From: a virus
IMG/VR virus record: IMGVR_UViG_3300021963_000080
Location: 22,562-86,561 of that record
DNA: 64,000 nt
Direction: 5' to 3' (one strand)
A program made the translations under genes and the position numbers. Below the pieces are notes generated by a model, which did not search any database, was not told where the DNA came from, and saw only the letters and a list, made by a program, of their open reading frames with translations. This document shows positions 6,610-13,236 of this stretch, in pieces; position 1 is the first letter of the stretch, and each line of letters starts with the position of its first letter.

Positions 6610-6689
6610 ATGGGGGGGTATTTTAGTTTCCGGATTTATATAACGGCCGTACGTATAATCAACGACCCCCCATTTCATTCCAAATCCGG
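6610..6689 (+). other. Possible H-type pseudoknot in non-coding block
   Basis: Two 8-bp complementary pairs interleave: ATGGGGGG at 6610-6617 with CCCCCCAT at 6666-6673, and CCGGATTT at 6630-6637 with AAATCCGG at 6682-6689. The order A-B-A'-B' is that of a pseudoknot. The connecting loop contains palindromes ACGGCCGT and TACGTA. It lies in the 264-bp stretch 6591-6854 that has no gene. Confidence 0.45.
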
Positions 6690-6709
6690 TTTCTAACTAA
6701 ATCGCAGTC

Positions 6710-6784
6710 TGAAATTTTTTTGCGGGGGGGCTGGTTCCAAATTGCGTTTTATATAAAAGCGCCGGTTGAAATTTTTTTGCGGGG
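6710..6784 (+). repeat. 18-bp direct repeat pair
   Basis: The sequence TGAAATTTTTTTGCGGGG occurs at 6710-6727 and again at 6767-6784, 57 bp apart. Both lie between the possible pseudoknot and the promoter at 6799. Confidence 0.8.
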
Positions 6785-6798
6785 AAAACCACGCAAAG

Positions 6799-6827
6799 TT
6801 GCCTTTTATAATGTTTTGCTGTATTGT
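6799..6827 (+). promoter_or_regulatory. sigma70-type promoter
   Basis: TTGCCT at 6799-6804, 17 bp spacer, TATTGT at 6822-6827. The -35 variant TTGCCT is shared with the promoter at 8026. Serves the operon beginning at 6855. Confidence 0.6.
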
Positions 6828-6854
6828 GAGTAAATTAACTAAGGAGAGTGTGTT

Positions 6855-7226
6855 ATGGGGATGTATGTCTACAGAGTAACAAAGGACCGTGTTGTGATTG
6901 ATGGTAGGAAATGTCAGATCGCTATATTTGCCTACAAACCTACTTACAGTGGATCTATGATCGGGGACAAGTATTTGTCTGCTGAACAGATTAATACAAA
7001 GTGGGCATTTAGGTCTGGGTGTATGGCTAAGACTAATATTACTACAGATTACATTGCTATTATGTCTAATGATAAAGTACACTGTACTGTATACGGGAAT
7101 CCTAATAGGCTAAGGACATTCTATGATGATGTTACAATGGGAACCGACAAAATGCCGTATATTGCAAGTTATGAGCTAAGGGAAGGCGTGTATCACTGTT
7201 CTGAGCCGGAGTTACAATATGCTTGA
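6855..7226 (+). CDS. Phage protein, unknown
   Basis: 123 residues; AAGGAG at 6841-6846 precedes ATG 6855. Mixed alpha/beta, with three cysteines (RKCQIA, SGCMAK, VYHCSE) and strand-forming segments (YVYRVTKDRVVI, DYIAIM). No family recognised. It overlaps the SGNH gene by 8 bp, so it may be functionally tied to it. A later in-frame ATG at 6861 is possible. Confidence 0.65.
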   Translation: MGMYVYRVTKDRVVIDGRKCQIAIFAYKPTYSGSMIGDKYLSAEQINTKWAFRSGCMAKTNITTDYIAIMSNDKVHCTVYGNPNRLRTFYDDVTMGTDKMPYIASYELREGVYHCSEPELQYA

Positions 7227-7617
7227 TTGCCTAATACTAGGAGATAGTATTGCAGCTGGGACGCTGAAAGCAAGGCCTGAATGTGTAGGATATGTTCAAA
7301 GCGGTATTAATAGCCATAATTGGTTGAATAAGTTTGTATCTGATTCTCCGTATGTTGCTGGAACTGTTATTATTAGCTTAGGGTCTAATGATTATAAAGA
7401 TATTAAGACCGAGAGTGAATTGAGAGCTATCAGACAATTGACAAAGGGAAATAGGGTATACTGGATTGTTCCTGCAAATAAGCAGAACATCAAAGATATT
7501 GTTTTCAAAATTGCAAACGACTACCATGACCGTGTTGTCAAGATTGCAGATCTCTCTACAGACGGTGTCCATCCTACTGCAAAAGGATATAAGATGATTG
7601 CGGAGCAAACGAAATGA
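7219..7617 (+). CDS. SGNH/GDSL-type hydrolase
   Basis: 132 residues, a minimal SGNH-hydrolase fold. Block I LILGDSIAAG places the nucleophile at Ser10; block III SLGSND gives Asn57; block V DGVHPTAKGY gives the Asp115/His118 pair. The usual block II Gly is less clear. SGNH enzymes hydrolyse esters (lipids, acylated sugars). In phages they may remove acyl groups from cell-surface polysaccharide, but this copy has no signal peptide and sits in an early-type operon, so an intracellular role is more likely. Confidence 0.8.
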   Translation: MLDCLILGDSIAAGTLKARPECVGYVQSGINSHNWLNKFVSDSPYVAGTVIISLGSNDYKDIKTESELRAIRQLTKGNRVYWIVPANKQNIKDIVFKIANDYHDRVVKIADLSTDGVHPTAKGYKMIAEQTK

Positions 7618-7829
7618 CATGGGAACAATATAAAGAAAATTGTACTACTGAGAATTTAGTACAAATAGCGAAAGAAGCTGGATTTGTTTGCCACTACGAT
7701 CCGTTGCATAAATTCCACTCGATTATCGGAAACGATGATGACCTTCGTCGGTTCTATCAACTAACAGCAGGACAGATCATCCTTGAGCAAATCGCGCAAG
7801 ACGCACAGCGTTTAGGACTATACGAATGA
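7614..7829 (+). CDS. Small phage protein, unknown
   Basis: 71 residues, ATGA overlap with the SGNH gene. Helical, acidic, with a YDPLHKFHSIIG segment in the middle. Not recognised. Coupled on both sides in a four-gene operon (6855-8011). Confidence 0.6.
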   Translation: MTWEQYKENCTTENLVQIAKEAGFVCHYDPLHKFHSIIGNDDDLRRFYQLTAGQIILEQIAQDAQRLGLYE

Positions 7830-8011
7830 GCAGCCGGATGCGAGACCAATTCATTGCGTCTGTCCATGTACTAAAAAATCGGCCTCCTTTGCTGAAGGAG
7901 TGCTTGAAGGCAGCGGAAGTGTGGAAAAAAATCGGGGATTTAACAGCAGAGGAATACGACCTTATTATTGCCGCTACTAAAACACCCGCGGTTTTACAGG
8001 GCGTGAAATAA
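7826..8011 (+). CDS. Small phage protein, unknown
   Basis: 61 residues, ATGA overlap with the preceding gene. Predicted three helices; the last contains LTAEEYDLIIAATK. Not recognised. Last gene of the operon; a promoter follows. Confidence 0.6.
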   Translation: MSSRMRDQFIASVHVLKNRPPLLKECLKAAEVWKKIGDLTAEEYDLIIAATKTPAVLQGVK

Positions 8012-8025
8012 TTATCAGAAAACTG

Positions 8026-8054
8026 TTGCCTTTTTATTAAAATAACGTTATAAT
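8026..8054 (+). promoter_or_regulatory. sigma70-type promoter
   Basis: TTGCCT at 8026-8031, 17 bp spacer, consensus TATAAT at 8049-8054, then a GAGTCATGGTGAGAAAA leader similar to the early cassettes. Confidence 0.85.
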
Positions 8055-8109
8055 AGAGTCATGGTGAGAAAAACACCTAATCTTATTAACTTGATGAAGG
8101 ATATTTAAA

Positions 8110-9060
8110 ATGGCTCATATGATCGAAACTATTGCATACGCTGGCGAAGTTCCTTGGCACGGTCTTGGCACTAAAGTACCGGCTGATTTGTCCCCTGCGC
8201 AGATGCTTGAGAAAGCAGGACTTGATTGGACAGTCGAGAAAACTCCCGCTTTTGCTAATATTGATGGCAAACAAGTATCAGTCGGCTGGTCCGCTCTGAC
8301 ACGTAGTTCTGATAATTCGATTCTCTCTGTTGTATCAAATGACTGGAATCCAGTCCAGAATCACGAAGCATTCGAATTCTTCGACGAGTATTGTCGCGTT
8401 GGTGATATGGAAATGCATACAGCTGGAAGTTTAAAGGACGGACAGATTGTATGGGGGTTGGCTAAAGTGAAAGACTCATTCGATCTGTTCAAAGGTGACC
8501 AAGTAGATTCATACTTGCTGTTTACTAACCCGCATAAGTTCGGACAGTGTATTGACGTTCGTTTCACTCCTATCCGCGTTGTCTGCAACAACACTCTGAC
8601 ACTTTCGCTTTCACAGAAATCTGACCGCGTTGTAAAGAAAAACCACCGGACAGAATTCAATGCGGCTGAAGTAAAACAAACTCTTGGTATCGCTACCGAG
8701 AAGCTCGCTAAGTATAAAGAGATGGCTGCATTCTTGGGTAGCAAGCGCTATACTGAAGAAACTGCTAAACAATACTTCAACGCCGTGTTCCCTGTTATTG
8801 CATACAACAAGGAAAAAGGACCACAACGCAAAGAGTTGTCCAAGTCTGCTACCCGTGCTTTGGAAGTACTCGGCACTCAACCCGGCGCTCGCTTTGCTGA
8901 GGGTTCGTGGTGGCAAGCATTCAACGCTGTGACATATTTGACCGACCACGAAATCGGTCGCTCACAAGATACTCGTCTACAGTCTGCTTGGTTTGGTGCT
9001 AATAAGAACCTAAAACTGAAAGCGCTCGAGACTGCAGTAGAGTTTGCTGAAGCAGCATAA
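8110..9060 (+). CDS. DUF932 / TIGR03299-type phage-plasmid protein
   Basis: 316 residues. The N-terminus MAHMIETIAYAGEVPWHGLG is the signature of the DUF932 (phage/plasmid-like TIGR03299) family. Further family-like blocks follow: VSNDWNPVQNHEAFEFFDEY and CIDVRFTPIRVVCNNTLTLS. Members are widespread on phages and plasmids and are often annotated only by domain; no biochemical role is established that I know of. It is monocistronic, with its own consensus promoter and a strong terminator, which suggests high expression. The start has AAGGATATTTAAA upstream. Confidence 0.85.
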   Translation: MAHMIETIAYAGEVPWHGLGTKVPADLSPAQMLEKAGLDWTVEKTPAFANIDGKQVSVGWSALTRSSDNSILSVVSNDWNPVQNHEAFEFFDEYCRVGDMEMHTAGSLKDGQIVWGLAKVKDSFDLFKGDQVDSYLLFTNPHKFGQCIDVRFTPIRVVCNNTLTLSLSQKSDRVVKKNHRTEFNAAEVKQTLGIATEKLAKYKEMAAFLGSKRYTEETAKQYFNAVFPVIAYNKEKGPQRKELSKSATRALEVLGTQPGARFAEGSWWQAFNAVTYLTDHEIGRSQDTRLQSAWFGANKNLKLKALETAVEFAEAA

Positions 9061-9079
9061 CTCAAACAAACGGTCAAGA

Positions 9080-9098
9080 GGGGGCGTTGCCCCCTTTT
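9080..9098 (+). terminator. Intrinsic terminator
   Basis: GGGGGC-GTT-GCCCCC stem-loop followed by TTTT and, after CG, TTTTT. Ends the DUF932 transcript. Confidence 0.9.
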
Positions 9099-9119
9099 CG
9101 TTTTTGTGGTATCATACTG

Positions 9120-9127
9120 GATAAATA
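9120..9127 (+). promoter_or_regulatory. Possible T4-like late promoter before the tmRNA
   Basis: GATAAATA, one mismatch from the T4 late promoter octamer TATAAATA, about a dozen bases upstream of the first RNA-like sequence of the tmRNA acceptor piece and after a terminator. No convincing sigma70 pair was seen here. Confidence 0.4.
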
Positions 9128-9132
9128 AAGAT

Positions 9133-9450
9133 ATTGTTGTAATCCCTTCAAAGCGAAGGAATTCTGGACGTGGGTTCGACTCCCACCAGGTCCACCAGAA
9201 AGAGTATTATAGTGGGTTCGCAAGTATGAGTCGCATTCTAAAGAGTGCCCTTGAACTGGATATAGTATTCTTCCTAATGGGCCTGCCATGGTTTCGACAG
9301 GGTTAGATAGCAGAGACGGCAACACGGTAGGCGATGACCGTAAATCAAGCAAAATTAATAACTGCAAACGATGAGTTATTCCTAGCAGCTGCTTAATTGC
9401 ACTGCATGAGTTTTGCTAGTTGAACTTGGAAACAGAATCAACTAGCCATT
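9133..9450 (+). ncRNA. ssrA: Circularly permuted (two-piece) tmRNA
   Basis: The 3' acceptor piece comes first (about 9133-9197) and ends in CAGGTCC-A-CCA. Its T-arm is GTGGG-TTCGACT-CCCAC (9170-9186), preceded by AGGAATTCTGGAC as in bacterial tmRNA. An 81-bp intervening segment (9198-9278) follows. The coding piece begins GGGCCTG (9279-9285) and continues GGTTTCGACAGGGTT, the conserved tmRNA D-loop-like block. GGGCCTG pairs fully with CAGGTCC and places G-U at pair 3-70, the alanine identity element. The tag frame GCA at 9364 to TAA at 9394-9396 encodes ANDELFLAAA. It is flanked by CTAGCA/TGCTAG (9382/9414) and a CTAGTTGA/TCAACTAG hairpin. Exact outer ends are uncertain. It would rescue stalled ribosomes and tag their products. 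Confidence 0.92.
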
Positions 9451-9478
9451 ATGTTTAATAACAAAAAAGGTATTTTTT

Positions 9479-9931
9479 ATGAAATTGAAATTAGCATTAG
9501 TTATTGCCTTGCTTACTACATCCGGCATTGCATCAGCAATCGAAGTAGGTATCAACGCAGGCCGCTCATTCACTGGTACTGATCGTAACAACACCGGTAT
9601 CACAATTGGCCAAAAGACTGGCGCAGTTGGAATTGAAGCTGGGTTTGATGCATTCCGTAGTGGTGTAGATCAAAACCGTTGGTCATTGATCGGCTCCTAT
9701 GATGTTACTAAAGTTGCTGGCACAACCGTTGCTGTTAAAGCCGGCGGTGCATGGCTAGACAACAAAGGTACGACAAGTGATGGCTACACCGCTCTTGTTG
9801 GTGCTGGTGCATCATACCCACTATCTAAACAATTAGCATTGACTGCTGACTATAAATATCAGATAGGTCAAAAGCGAGTAGATCAATTCAACGGTAGCAA
9901 CGTTACTGCTGGCTTGAAGTATTCGTTCTAA
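9479..9931 (+). CDS. Outer-membrane beta-barrel protein (Lom/Ail/porin-like)
   Basis: 150 residues. A classic signal peptide (MKLKLALVIALLTTSGIASA) is predicted to be cut before IEVGIN. The remainder is alternating amphipathic strands with Gly-rich turns, and the last residues GLKYSF end in Phe, the C-terminal signature of proteins folded by the Bam complex. Its size fits a barrel of about eight strands, like the Ail/OmpX/Lom group. Phages use such proteins to alter the host surface, for example to block further adsorption; that role here is inference. It lies just behind the tmRNA and has AAAAAAGG as ribosome site. Confidence 0.75.
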   Translation: MKLKLALVIALLTTSGIASAIEVGINAGRSFTGTDRNNTGITIGQKTGAVGIEAGFDAFRSGVDQNRWSLIGSYDVTKVAGTTVAVKAGGAWLDNKGTTSDGYTALVGAGASYPLSKQLALTADYKYQIGQKRVDQFNGSNVTAGLKYSF

Positions 9932-9945
9932 ATACATTGAGGAGT

Positions 9946-9973
9946 TGATGGATCTCAATAAAACCATCATTTT
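9946..9973 (+). terminator. Weak stem-loop with T-tract
   Basis: TGATGG at 9946-9951 pairs with CCATCA at 9964-9969, followed by TTTTAT. An alternative ATTGAG/CTCAAT pairing overlaps it. Possible attenuator between the outer-membrane gene and the next gene. Confidence 0.35.
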
Positions 9974-10001
9974 ATAAACACACACAAAAAGGAGACACAC
10001 A

Positions 10002-10217
10002 ATGTCTAAAACTCCATACGAGATTCGTCTCGATCTAATTAAGATGGCTCAAGACCAACTTAACCAAAGGTACTACAATCAGTTCGAAGTGGCAAGACAC
10101 AACGCACAGATTGCTAGCGCACCCTTGAACGAAGTGCCTGATTTTCCAAGCACTGAACAATTGTTACTAGAGGCTGAAAAGCTGAAACAATTCGTAGATA
10201 AAGCTGACAAAAGCTAA
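10002..10217 (+). CDS. Conserved small T4-type phage protein (TPYEIRLDLI family)
   Basis: 71 residues, AAGGAGACACACA before the ATG. Helical: TPYEIRLDLIKMAQDQLNQR, then a Pro-rich link, then a second helix ending LKQFVDK. Small proteins with this TPYEIRL..L.MAQ start are common in T4-like phages of marine and freshwater bacteria and have no known function. An intrinsic terminator follows immediately. Confidence 0.7.
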   Translation: MSKTPYEIRLDLIKMAQDQLNQRYYNQFEVARHNAQIASAPLNEVPDFPSTEQLLLEAEKLKQFVDKADKS

Positions 10218-10222
10218 ATCGG

Positions 10223-10241
10223 GGGGCGTCAAGCCCCTTTT
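10223..10241 (+). terminator. Intrinsic terminator
   Basis: GGGGC-GTCAA-GCCCC stem-loop followed by TTTTGT. Confidence 0.8.
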
Positions 10242-10242
10242 G

Positions 10243-10250
10243 TATAAATA
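10243..10250 (+). promoter_or_regulatory. T4-type late promoter octamer
   Basis: Exact TATAAATA directly after a terminator and only 5 bp before the ATG at 10256. By T4 geometry, transcription would start at or very near the start codon. Confidence 0.5.
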
Positions 10251-10255
10251 ACCTT

Positions 10256-10879
10256 ATGTTTACTGTAAATAAGCAAACAAAGGTATACGAAAATCCAACT
10301 TGTAGTAGGGCAATAGACGAACACAAGGTGTTCACCAAAAGCTCTCACTACTTTGATAAAGACGGATTTGAATTAACACACGTAGAAAGAGAATTCTACT
10401 ACGTTAATGGGTATACAATAACGGACATACTCAACCACACATGCTGTCAACAACCATGGATGACAGTTAAGTCCGATAATTTTTTATTGGACCATTGCAT
10501 CATACTCCATAGATGCAATTTCGAGGGAGCAGCAAAAGAGCAGCTTCTTTTTTACAAACACCAAGTCCCAACACTAAGCCAGTTGCTACAGTGTAAACAA
10601 AAATGGGGTTTGGATCTTGCACTCGACTACTTCGATGGAGAAGATATGTACGAAGTACTACACGTCGAACAAGATTTCAATACTTTACAGGAGTGTACTG
10701 CCTATAAGGAAAACATCGAGAAGTTTGTCTTTGCCATTGATTGGGAAGACGCAGCAAAGCGATTGATTGCAAGGAAGGACGAATGGTCTTCTTTAATCGG
10801 ATTTGCGCAGAACGATTGGAAAGCTAGATTTTTTGGCTTCCCTAAAGCAGAACTAACCCACAAAGCTCTAGTGTACTAA
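10256..10879 (+). CDS. Unidentified phage protein
   Basis: 207 residues, not recognised. Features: a Cys pair in HTCCQQPWM, a further Cys in HRCNFEG, and a GLDLALDYFDGEDMYEVLH segment rich in acidic residues. No membrane segment or signal peptide. No ribosome-binding site is visible before ATG 10256, and an exact TATAAATA lies 5 bp upstream, so a leaderless mRNA is possible. Stands alone between two terminator/promoter regions. Confidence 0.65.
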   Translation: MFTVNKQTKVYENPTCSRAIDEHKVFTKSSHYFDKDGFELTHVEREFYYVNGYTITDILNHTCCQQPWMTVKSDNFLLDHCIILHRCNFEGAAKEQLLFYKHQVPTLSQLLQCKQKWGLDLALDYFDGEDMYEVLHVEQDFNTLQECTAYKENIEKFVFAIDWEDAAKRLIARKDEWSSLIGFAQNDWKARFFGFPKAELTHKALVY

Positions 10880-10934
10880 CAGTACCAAACAAATTCCAAG
10901 TACATAGACACATACTAGGCAGAACATCTGCCAG

Positions 10935-10963
10935 TAGACTTTTGTGCCGTTTAATGGTACAAT
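10935..10963 (+). promoter_or_regulatory. Possible sigma70 promoter for the lysis-type operon
   Basis: TAGACT at 10935-10940, 17 bp spacer, TACAAT at 10958-10963, 31 bp ahead of the gene at 10994. Confidence 0.5.
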
Positions 10964-10993
10964 GATTGGAGCTTTTAAAATTAAGGAGGTATT

Positions 10994-11566
10994 ATGAATA
11001 GGACATCTTATGCGCCTATGCTTAAAAACTTCGAACTTATGTTCAAAGGATTTTTCTTCATCGTAGGTCTTTTAGTAGTCGCTATGTTACTTAACACAGC
11101 AGTCAACGTCAGAATGGACAACTACACTAAAATGACAGGCCTACCAGCTCATATGTCCGTCAAGGAGAAAGAGCAACAAATGCAATGCCTGACGCAGAAC
11201 ATTTATTGGGAAGCAGCATCAGAGCCTTTTGAAGGCAAGGTCGCTGTGGCACAAGTCACTATGAATAGAATGAATAGTGGCAAATTTCCAGAAACTGTTT
11301 GCGGTGTGGTACAACAACGAAATATATTCTACGATAAAGTCGTTTGCCAGTTTTCGTGGTTTTGTGAATCGACATATAAGACAAGACCAGTTCATCCTAA
11401 AATGTGGGATGAGAGTGAGGCTGTAGCAAAGAAAGTATTGTTCGAGGGGTTTAGACTCGATGGTTTGAAAGAGGCTCTATACTACCATGCGGATTACGTC
11501 AATCCAAAATGGAACAAAGAGCGAGTTACTAAAATAGGTCAACATATTTTTTATAAGGATAGATAA
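10994..11566 (+). CDS. Cell-wall hydrolase (SleB/CwlJ, Hydrolase_2 family), probable endolysin
   Basis: 190 residues; AAGGAGGT lies before the ATG. A hydrophobic segment at about residues 23-38 (FFFIVGLLVVAMLLNT) acts as signal anchor, as in SAR endolysins. The catalytic domain follows: CLTQNIYWEAASEPFEGKVA with the conserved Glu of the SleB/CwlJ family, VAQVTMNRM, then VCQFSWFC and a C-terminal ALYYHADYVNPKW. The domain cleaves peptidoglycan. Followed one base later by a small membrane protein, so the two may form a lysis pair. Confidence 0.82.
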   Translation: MNRTSYAPMLKNFELMFKGFFFIVGLLVVAMLLNTAVNVRMDNYTKMTGLPAHMSVKEKEQQMQCLTQNIYWEAASEPFEGKVAVAQVTMNRMNSGKFPETVCGVVQQRNIFYDKVVCQFSWFCESTYKTRPVHPKMWDESEAVAKKVLFEGFRLDGLKEALYYHADYVNPKWNKERVTKIGQHIFYKDR

Positions 11567-11878
11567 ATGGAAAAGTTCGATTTAATTCTAATGGCGTGTA
11601 AGAAGTTCGTAGCTGAAAAGTTCTCACATCTGTCATCGGAAGCTGTCGGGTGGCTAGCAATAGTGTTTATTCATTGTGCTACAATTCCATCGATCCTTTC
11701 ACTAATAATTGGTCTATCAGATAAGCTGCCATCTCTTGATGTTGTTATGTTTGCATGGGGTGGCTTGTTGTTGATGTTTATCAAATCTTTGATACAACGC
11801 GACATGCTTAATATTATTACAATTGGCGTTGGATTTTTTATCCAAGCGTTCTTACTAGCACTGGTCGTGTTTAAATGA
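11567..11878 (+). CDS. Small multi-pass membrane protein, possible holin
   Basis: 103 residues immediately after the cell-wall hydrolase stop. Three hydrophobic stretches are seen: VGWLAIVFIHCATIPSILSL, VVMFAWGGLLLMFI, and MLNIITIGVGFFIQAFLLAL. The length, three membrane segments and position next to a peptidoglycan hydrolase suggest a holin. It has no recognised holin family motif, so the call is inference. The end overlaps the gp33-like gene by 4 bp. Confidence 0.55.
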   Translation: MEKFDLILMACKKFVAEKFSHLSSEAVGWLAIVFIHCATIPSILSLIIGLSDKLPSLDVVMFAWGGLLLMFIKSLIQRDMLNIITIGVGFFIQAFLLALVVFK

Positions 11879-12117
11879 TTGAAGATCAAATTAATGAAAT
11901 TATAAACGTTCAAGACTTTCTCGTCACGATTGAAAAAATCGCTGAGGAAAAACGAATGGAATATCTTGACGCAGTATTATATTACTGTAGTCAGACTGGA
12001 CTTGAGATTGAAACAGCAGCCGACTTGATAAGACGTAATGCGAAGATGAAAGCGCGGGTACGTCTTGATGCTGAGGGTCTTGGGTATTTTCCTAAAACTG
12101 CAAAACTACCTATATGA
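11875..12117 (+). CDS. 33: gp33-like late transcription coactivator
   Basis: 80 residues. The helical body EKRMEYLDAVLYYCSQTGLE followed by IETAADLIRRNAKMKARVR and the end AEGLGYFPKTAKLPI matches the short gp33 proteins of T4-like phages, which bridge the sliding clamp to RNA polymerase and the late sigma factor gp55. Its position supports this: the order 33, then 59, then 32 is that of T4. Together with TATAAATA octamers in the window it implies clamp-dependent late transcription; gp55 itself is not in this window. Confidence 0.78.
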   Translation: MIEDQINEIINVQDFLVTIEKIAEEKRMEYLDAVLYYCSQTGLEIETAADLIRRNAKMKARVRLDAEGLGYFPKTAKLPI

Positions 12118-12569
12118 AACCTTTTACACCAAAGCCCGTAGTTGGGTTTACGTGTGGAGCTTTTGATCTTTTTCATGCTGGCCATGTGCTAATGCTGGAA
12201 GAAGCAAAGCAACACTGTGATTATTTAATTGTCGGATTGCAATCTGATCCTTCTATTGATAGAGCATCTAAGAATAAACCAGTACAGAGCATTGTCGAGA
12301 GACAAGTTCAGGTTAAAGGATGCCGTCATGTAGACGAAGTTGTAATTTACGATACTGAGAAAGACTTAGAAGACCTATTCAAAACATTGCCGATCGATGT
12401 TCGTGTGATTGGTTCTGATTATAAGGATAGAGAATTCACTGCAAAAGATTATTGCATTGACAATAATATTCAAATAGTGTATAATAAACGAACTCACTCA
12501 TTCTCCACAACGGACTTGAGACAAAGAGTGTTCCTAGCGGAATCCATTAAACAACACTTAGAGCGATAA
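12114..12569 (+). CDS. Cytidylyltransferase-family nucleotidyltransferase
   Basis: 151 residues. The class signature GAFDLFHAGHVLML contains the H-x-G-H ATP/CTP-binding motif near residues 22-25. Later blocks are LIVGLQSD, a KNKPVQSIVERQVQVKGCRH helix with the conserved R, and HSFSTTDLRQRV, the S-T/S-x-L-R phosphate loop. Relatives include glycerol-3-phosphate cytidylyltransferase and the nucleotidyltransferase domain of HldE. The substrate is unknown; it may prime a lipid- or sugar-phosphate. It sits between gp33 and gp59 in a coupled operon. Confidence 0.82.
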   Translation: MKPFTPKPVVGFTCGAFDLFHAGHVLMLEEAKQHCDYLIVGLQSDPSIDRASKNKPVQSIVERQVQVKGCRHVDEVVIYDTEKDLEDLFKTLPIDVRVIGSDYKDREFTAKDYCIDNNIQIVYNKRTHSFSTTDLRQRVFLAESIKQHLER

Positions 12570-12570
12570 T

Positions 12571-13158
12571 ATGACTGGTTATGAGGCATACAAACTGTAT
12601 GTCGCTTTGAAGAATCATTTTAATTCAGACACATACGATTACTTTCGTTATGGAGGAAAGACAAGGGCTAATGCCAAGTCTTTTGAAATGCGCCATGACA
12701 AATACTTCTTCAATAAACTAGCAAAGCACAAGGACACCGAAAGGTTTGTCCTTGCTAATATTGTTGAAGATAATCCTAATGTTTGGGTTGGTGATTTAGC
12801 AAACGAACAGCAAGCTGAGAACAATTACAAGACGTGGTTGAAGCGTCAGGAATCGTTGTCCTATGTGTTCACAAATGATCTTGACAATCTCAGCCCGAGT
12901 TACAACGATAACCTTGTAGTGGAAGGATCCAACCATCCTTTACTGCTTAAGTTATTGATGCAGAAAAAAGTGTCATTGGAAACTATTGTTATCCTTAATG
13001 ACCTTTGTGGTTTCTTTAGACATTGGAACAAGAAAATCGAAGAAGATGTTATTTGGCCAATGGTGTACAAGAAGTGCAAGAAGTACAGACCATTCCTTAA
13101 ATTTGATAAGGATAAACTAAAACAAATTGTTGTTGACAAATTCTCAACAATGAAGTAA
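12571..13158 (+). CDS. 59: gp59-like replicative helicase loader
   Basis: 195 residues, close to T4 gp59 (217). The N-terminal half matches in layout: YEAYKLYVALKNHFNSDTYD, then MRHDKYFFNKLAKH, then ANIVEDNPNVWVGDL, followed by an all-helical C-terminal half. gp59 loads the gp41 helicase on gp32-covered fork DNA and couples leading- and lagging-strand replication. Its place directly upstream of the gp32 homologue, as in T4, supports the assignment. Confidence 0.88.
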   Translation: MTGYEAYKLYVALKNHFNSDTYDYFRYGGKTRANAKSFEMRHDKYFFNKLAKHKDTERFVLANIVEDNPNVWVGDLANEQQAENNYKTWLKRQESLSYVFTNDLDNLSPSYNDNLVVEGSNHPLLLKLLMQKKVSLETIVILNDLCGFFRHWNKKIEEDVIWPMVYKKCKKYRPFLKFDKDKLKQIVVDKFSTMK

Positions 13159-13166
13159 GATAAATA
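13159..13166 (+). promoter_or_regulatory. Possible late-type octamer before gp32
   Basis: GATAAATA, one mismatch from TATAAATA, 70 bp upstream of the ssDNA-binding protein gene. Weak evidence. Confidence 0.3.
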
Positions 13167-13236
13167 CTTCTATATTATGCATAATGTGGATACGACGATT
13201 TAATACATTTTATACAACGCTTATACGGAGAAATAC

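Noticed and set aside
9133-9200. A tRNA gene suggested by a T-arm and CCA end
   Set aside because: There is no D-arm or anticodon arm upstream. The CCA strand pairs instead with GGGCCTG at 9279, so it is the acceptor piece of a permuted tmRNA.
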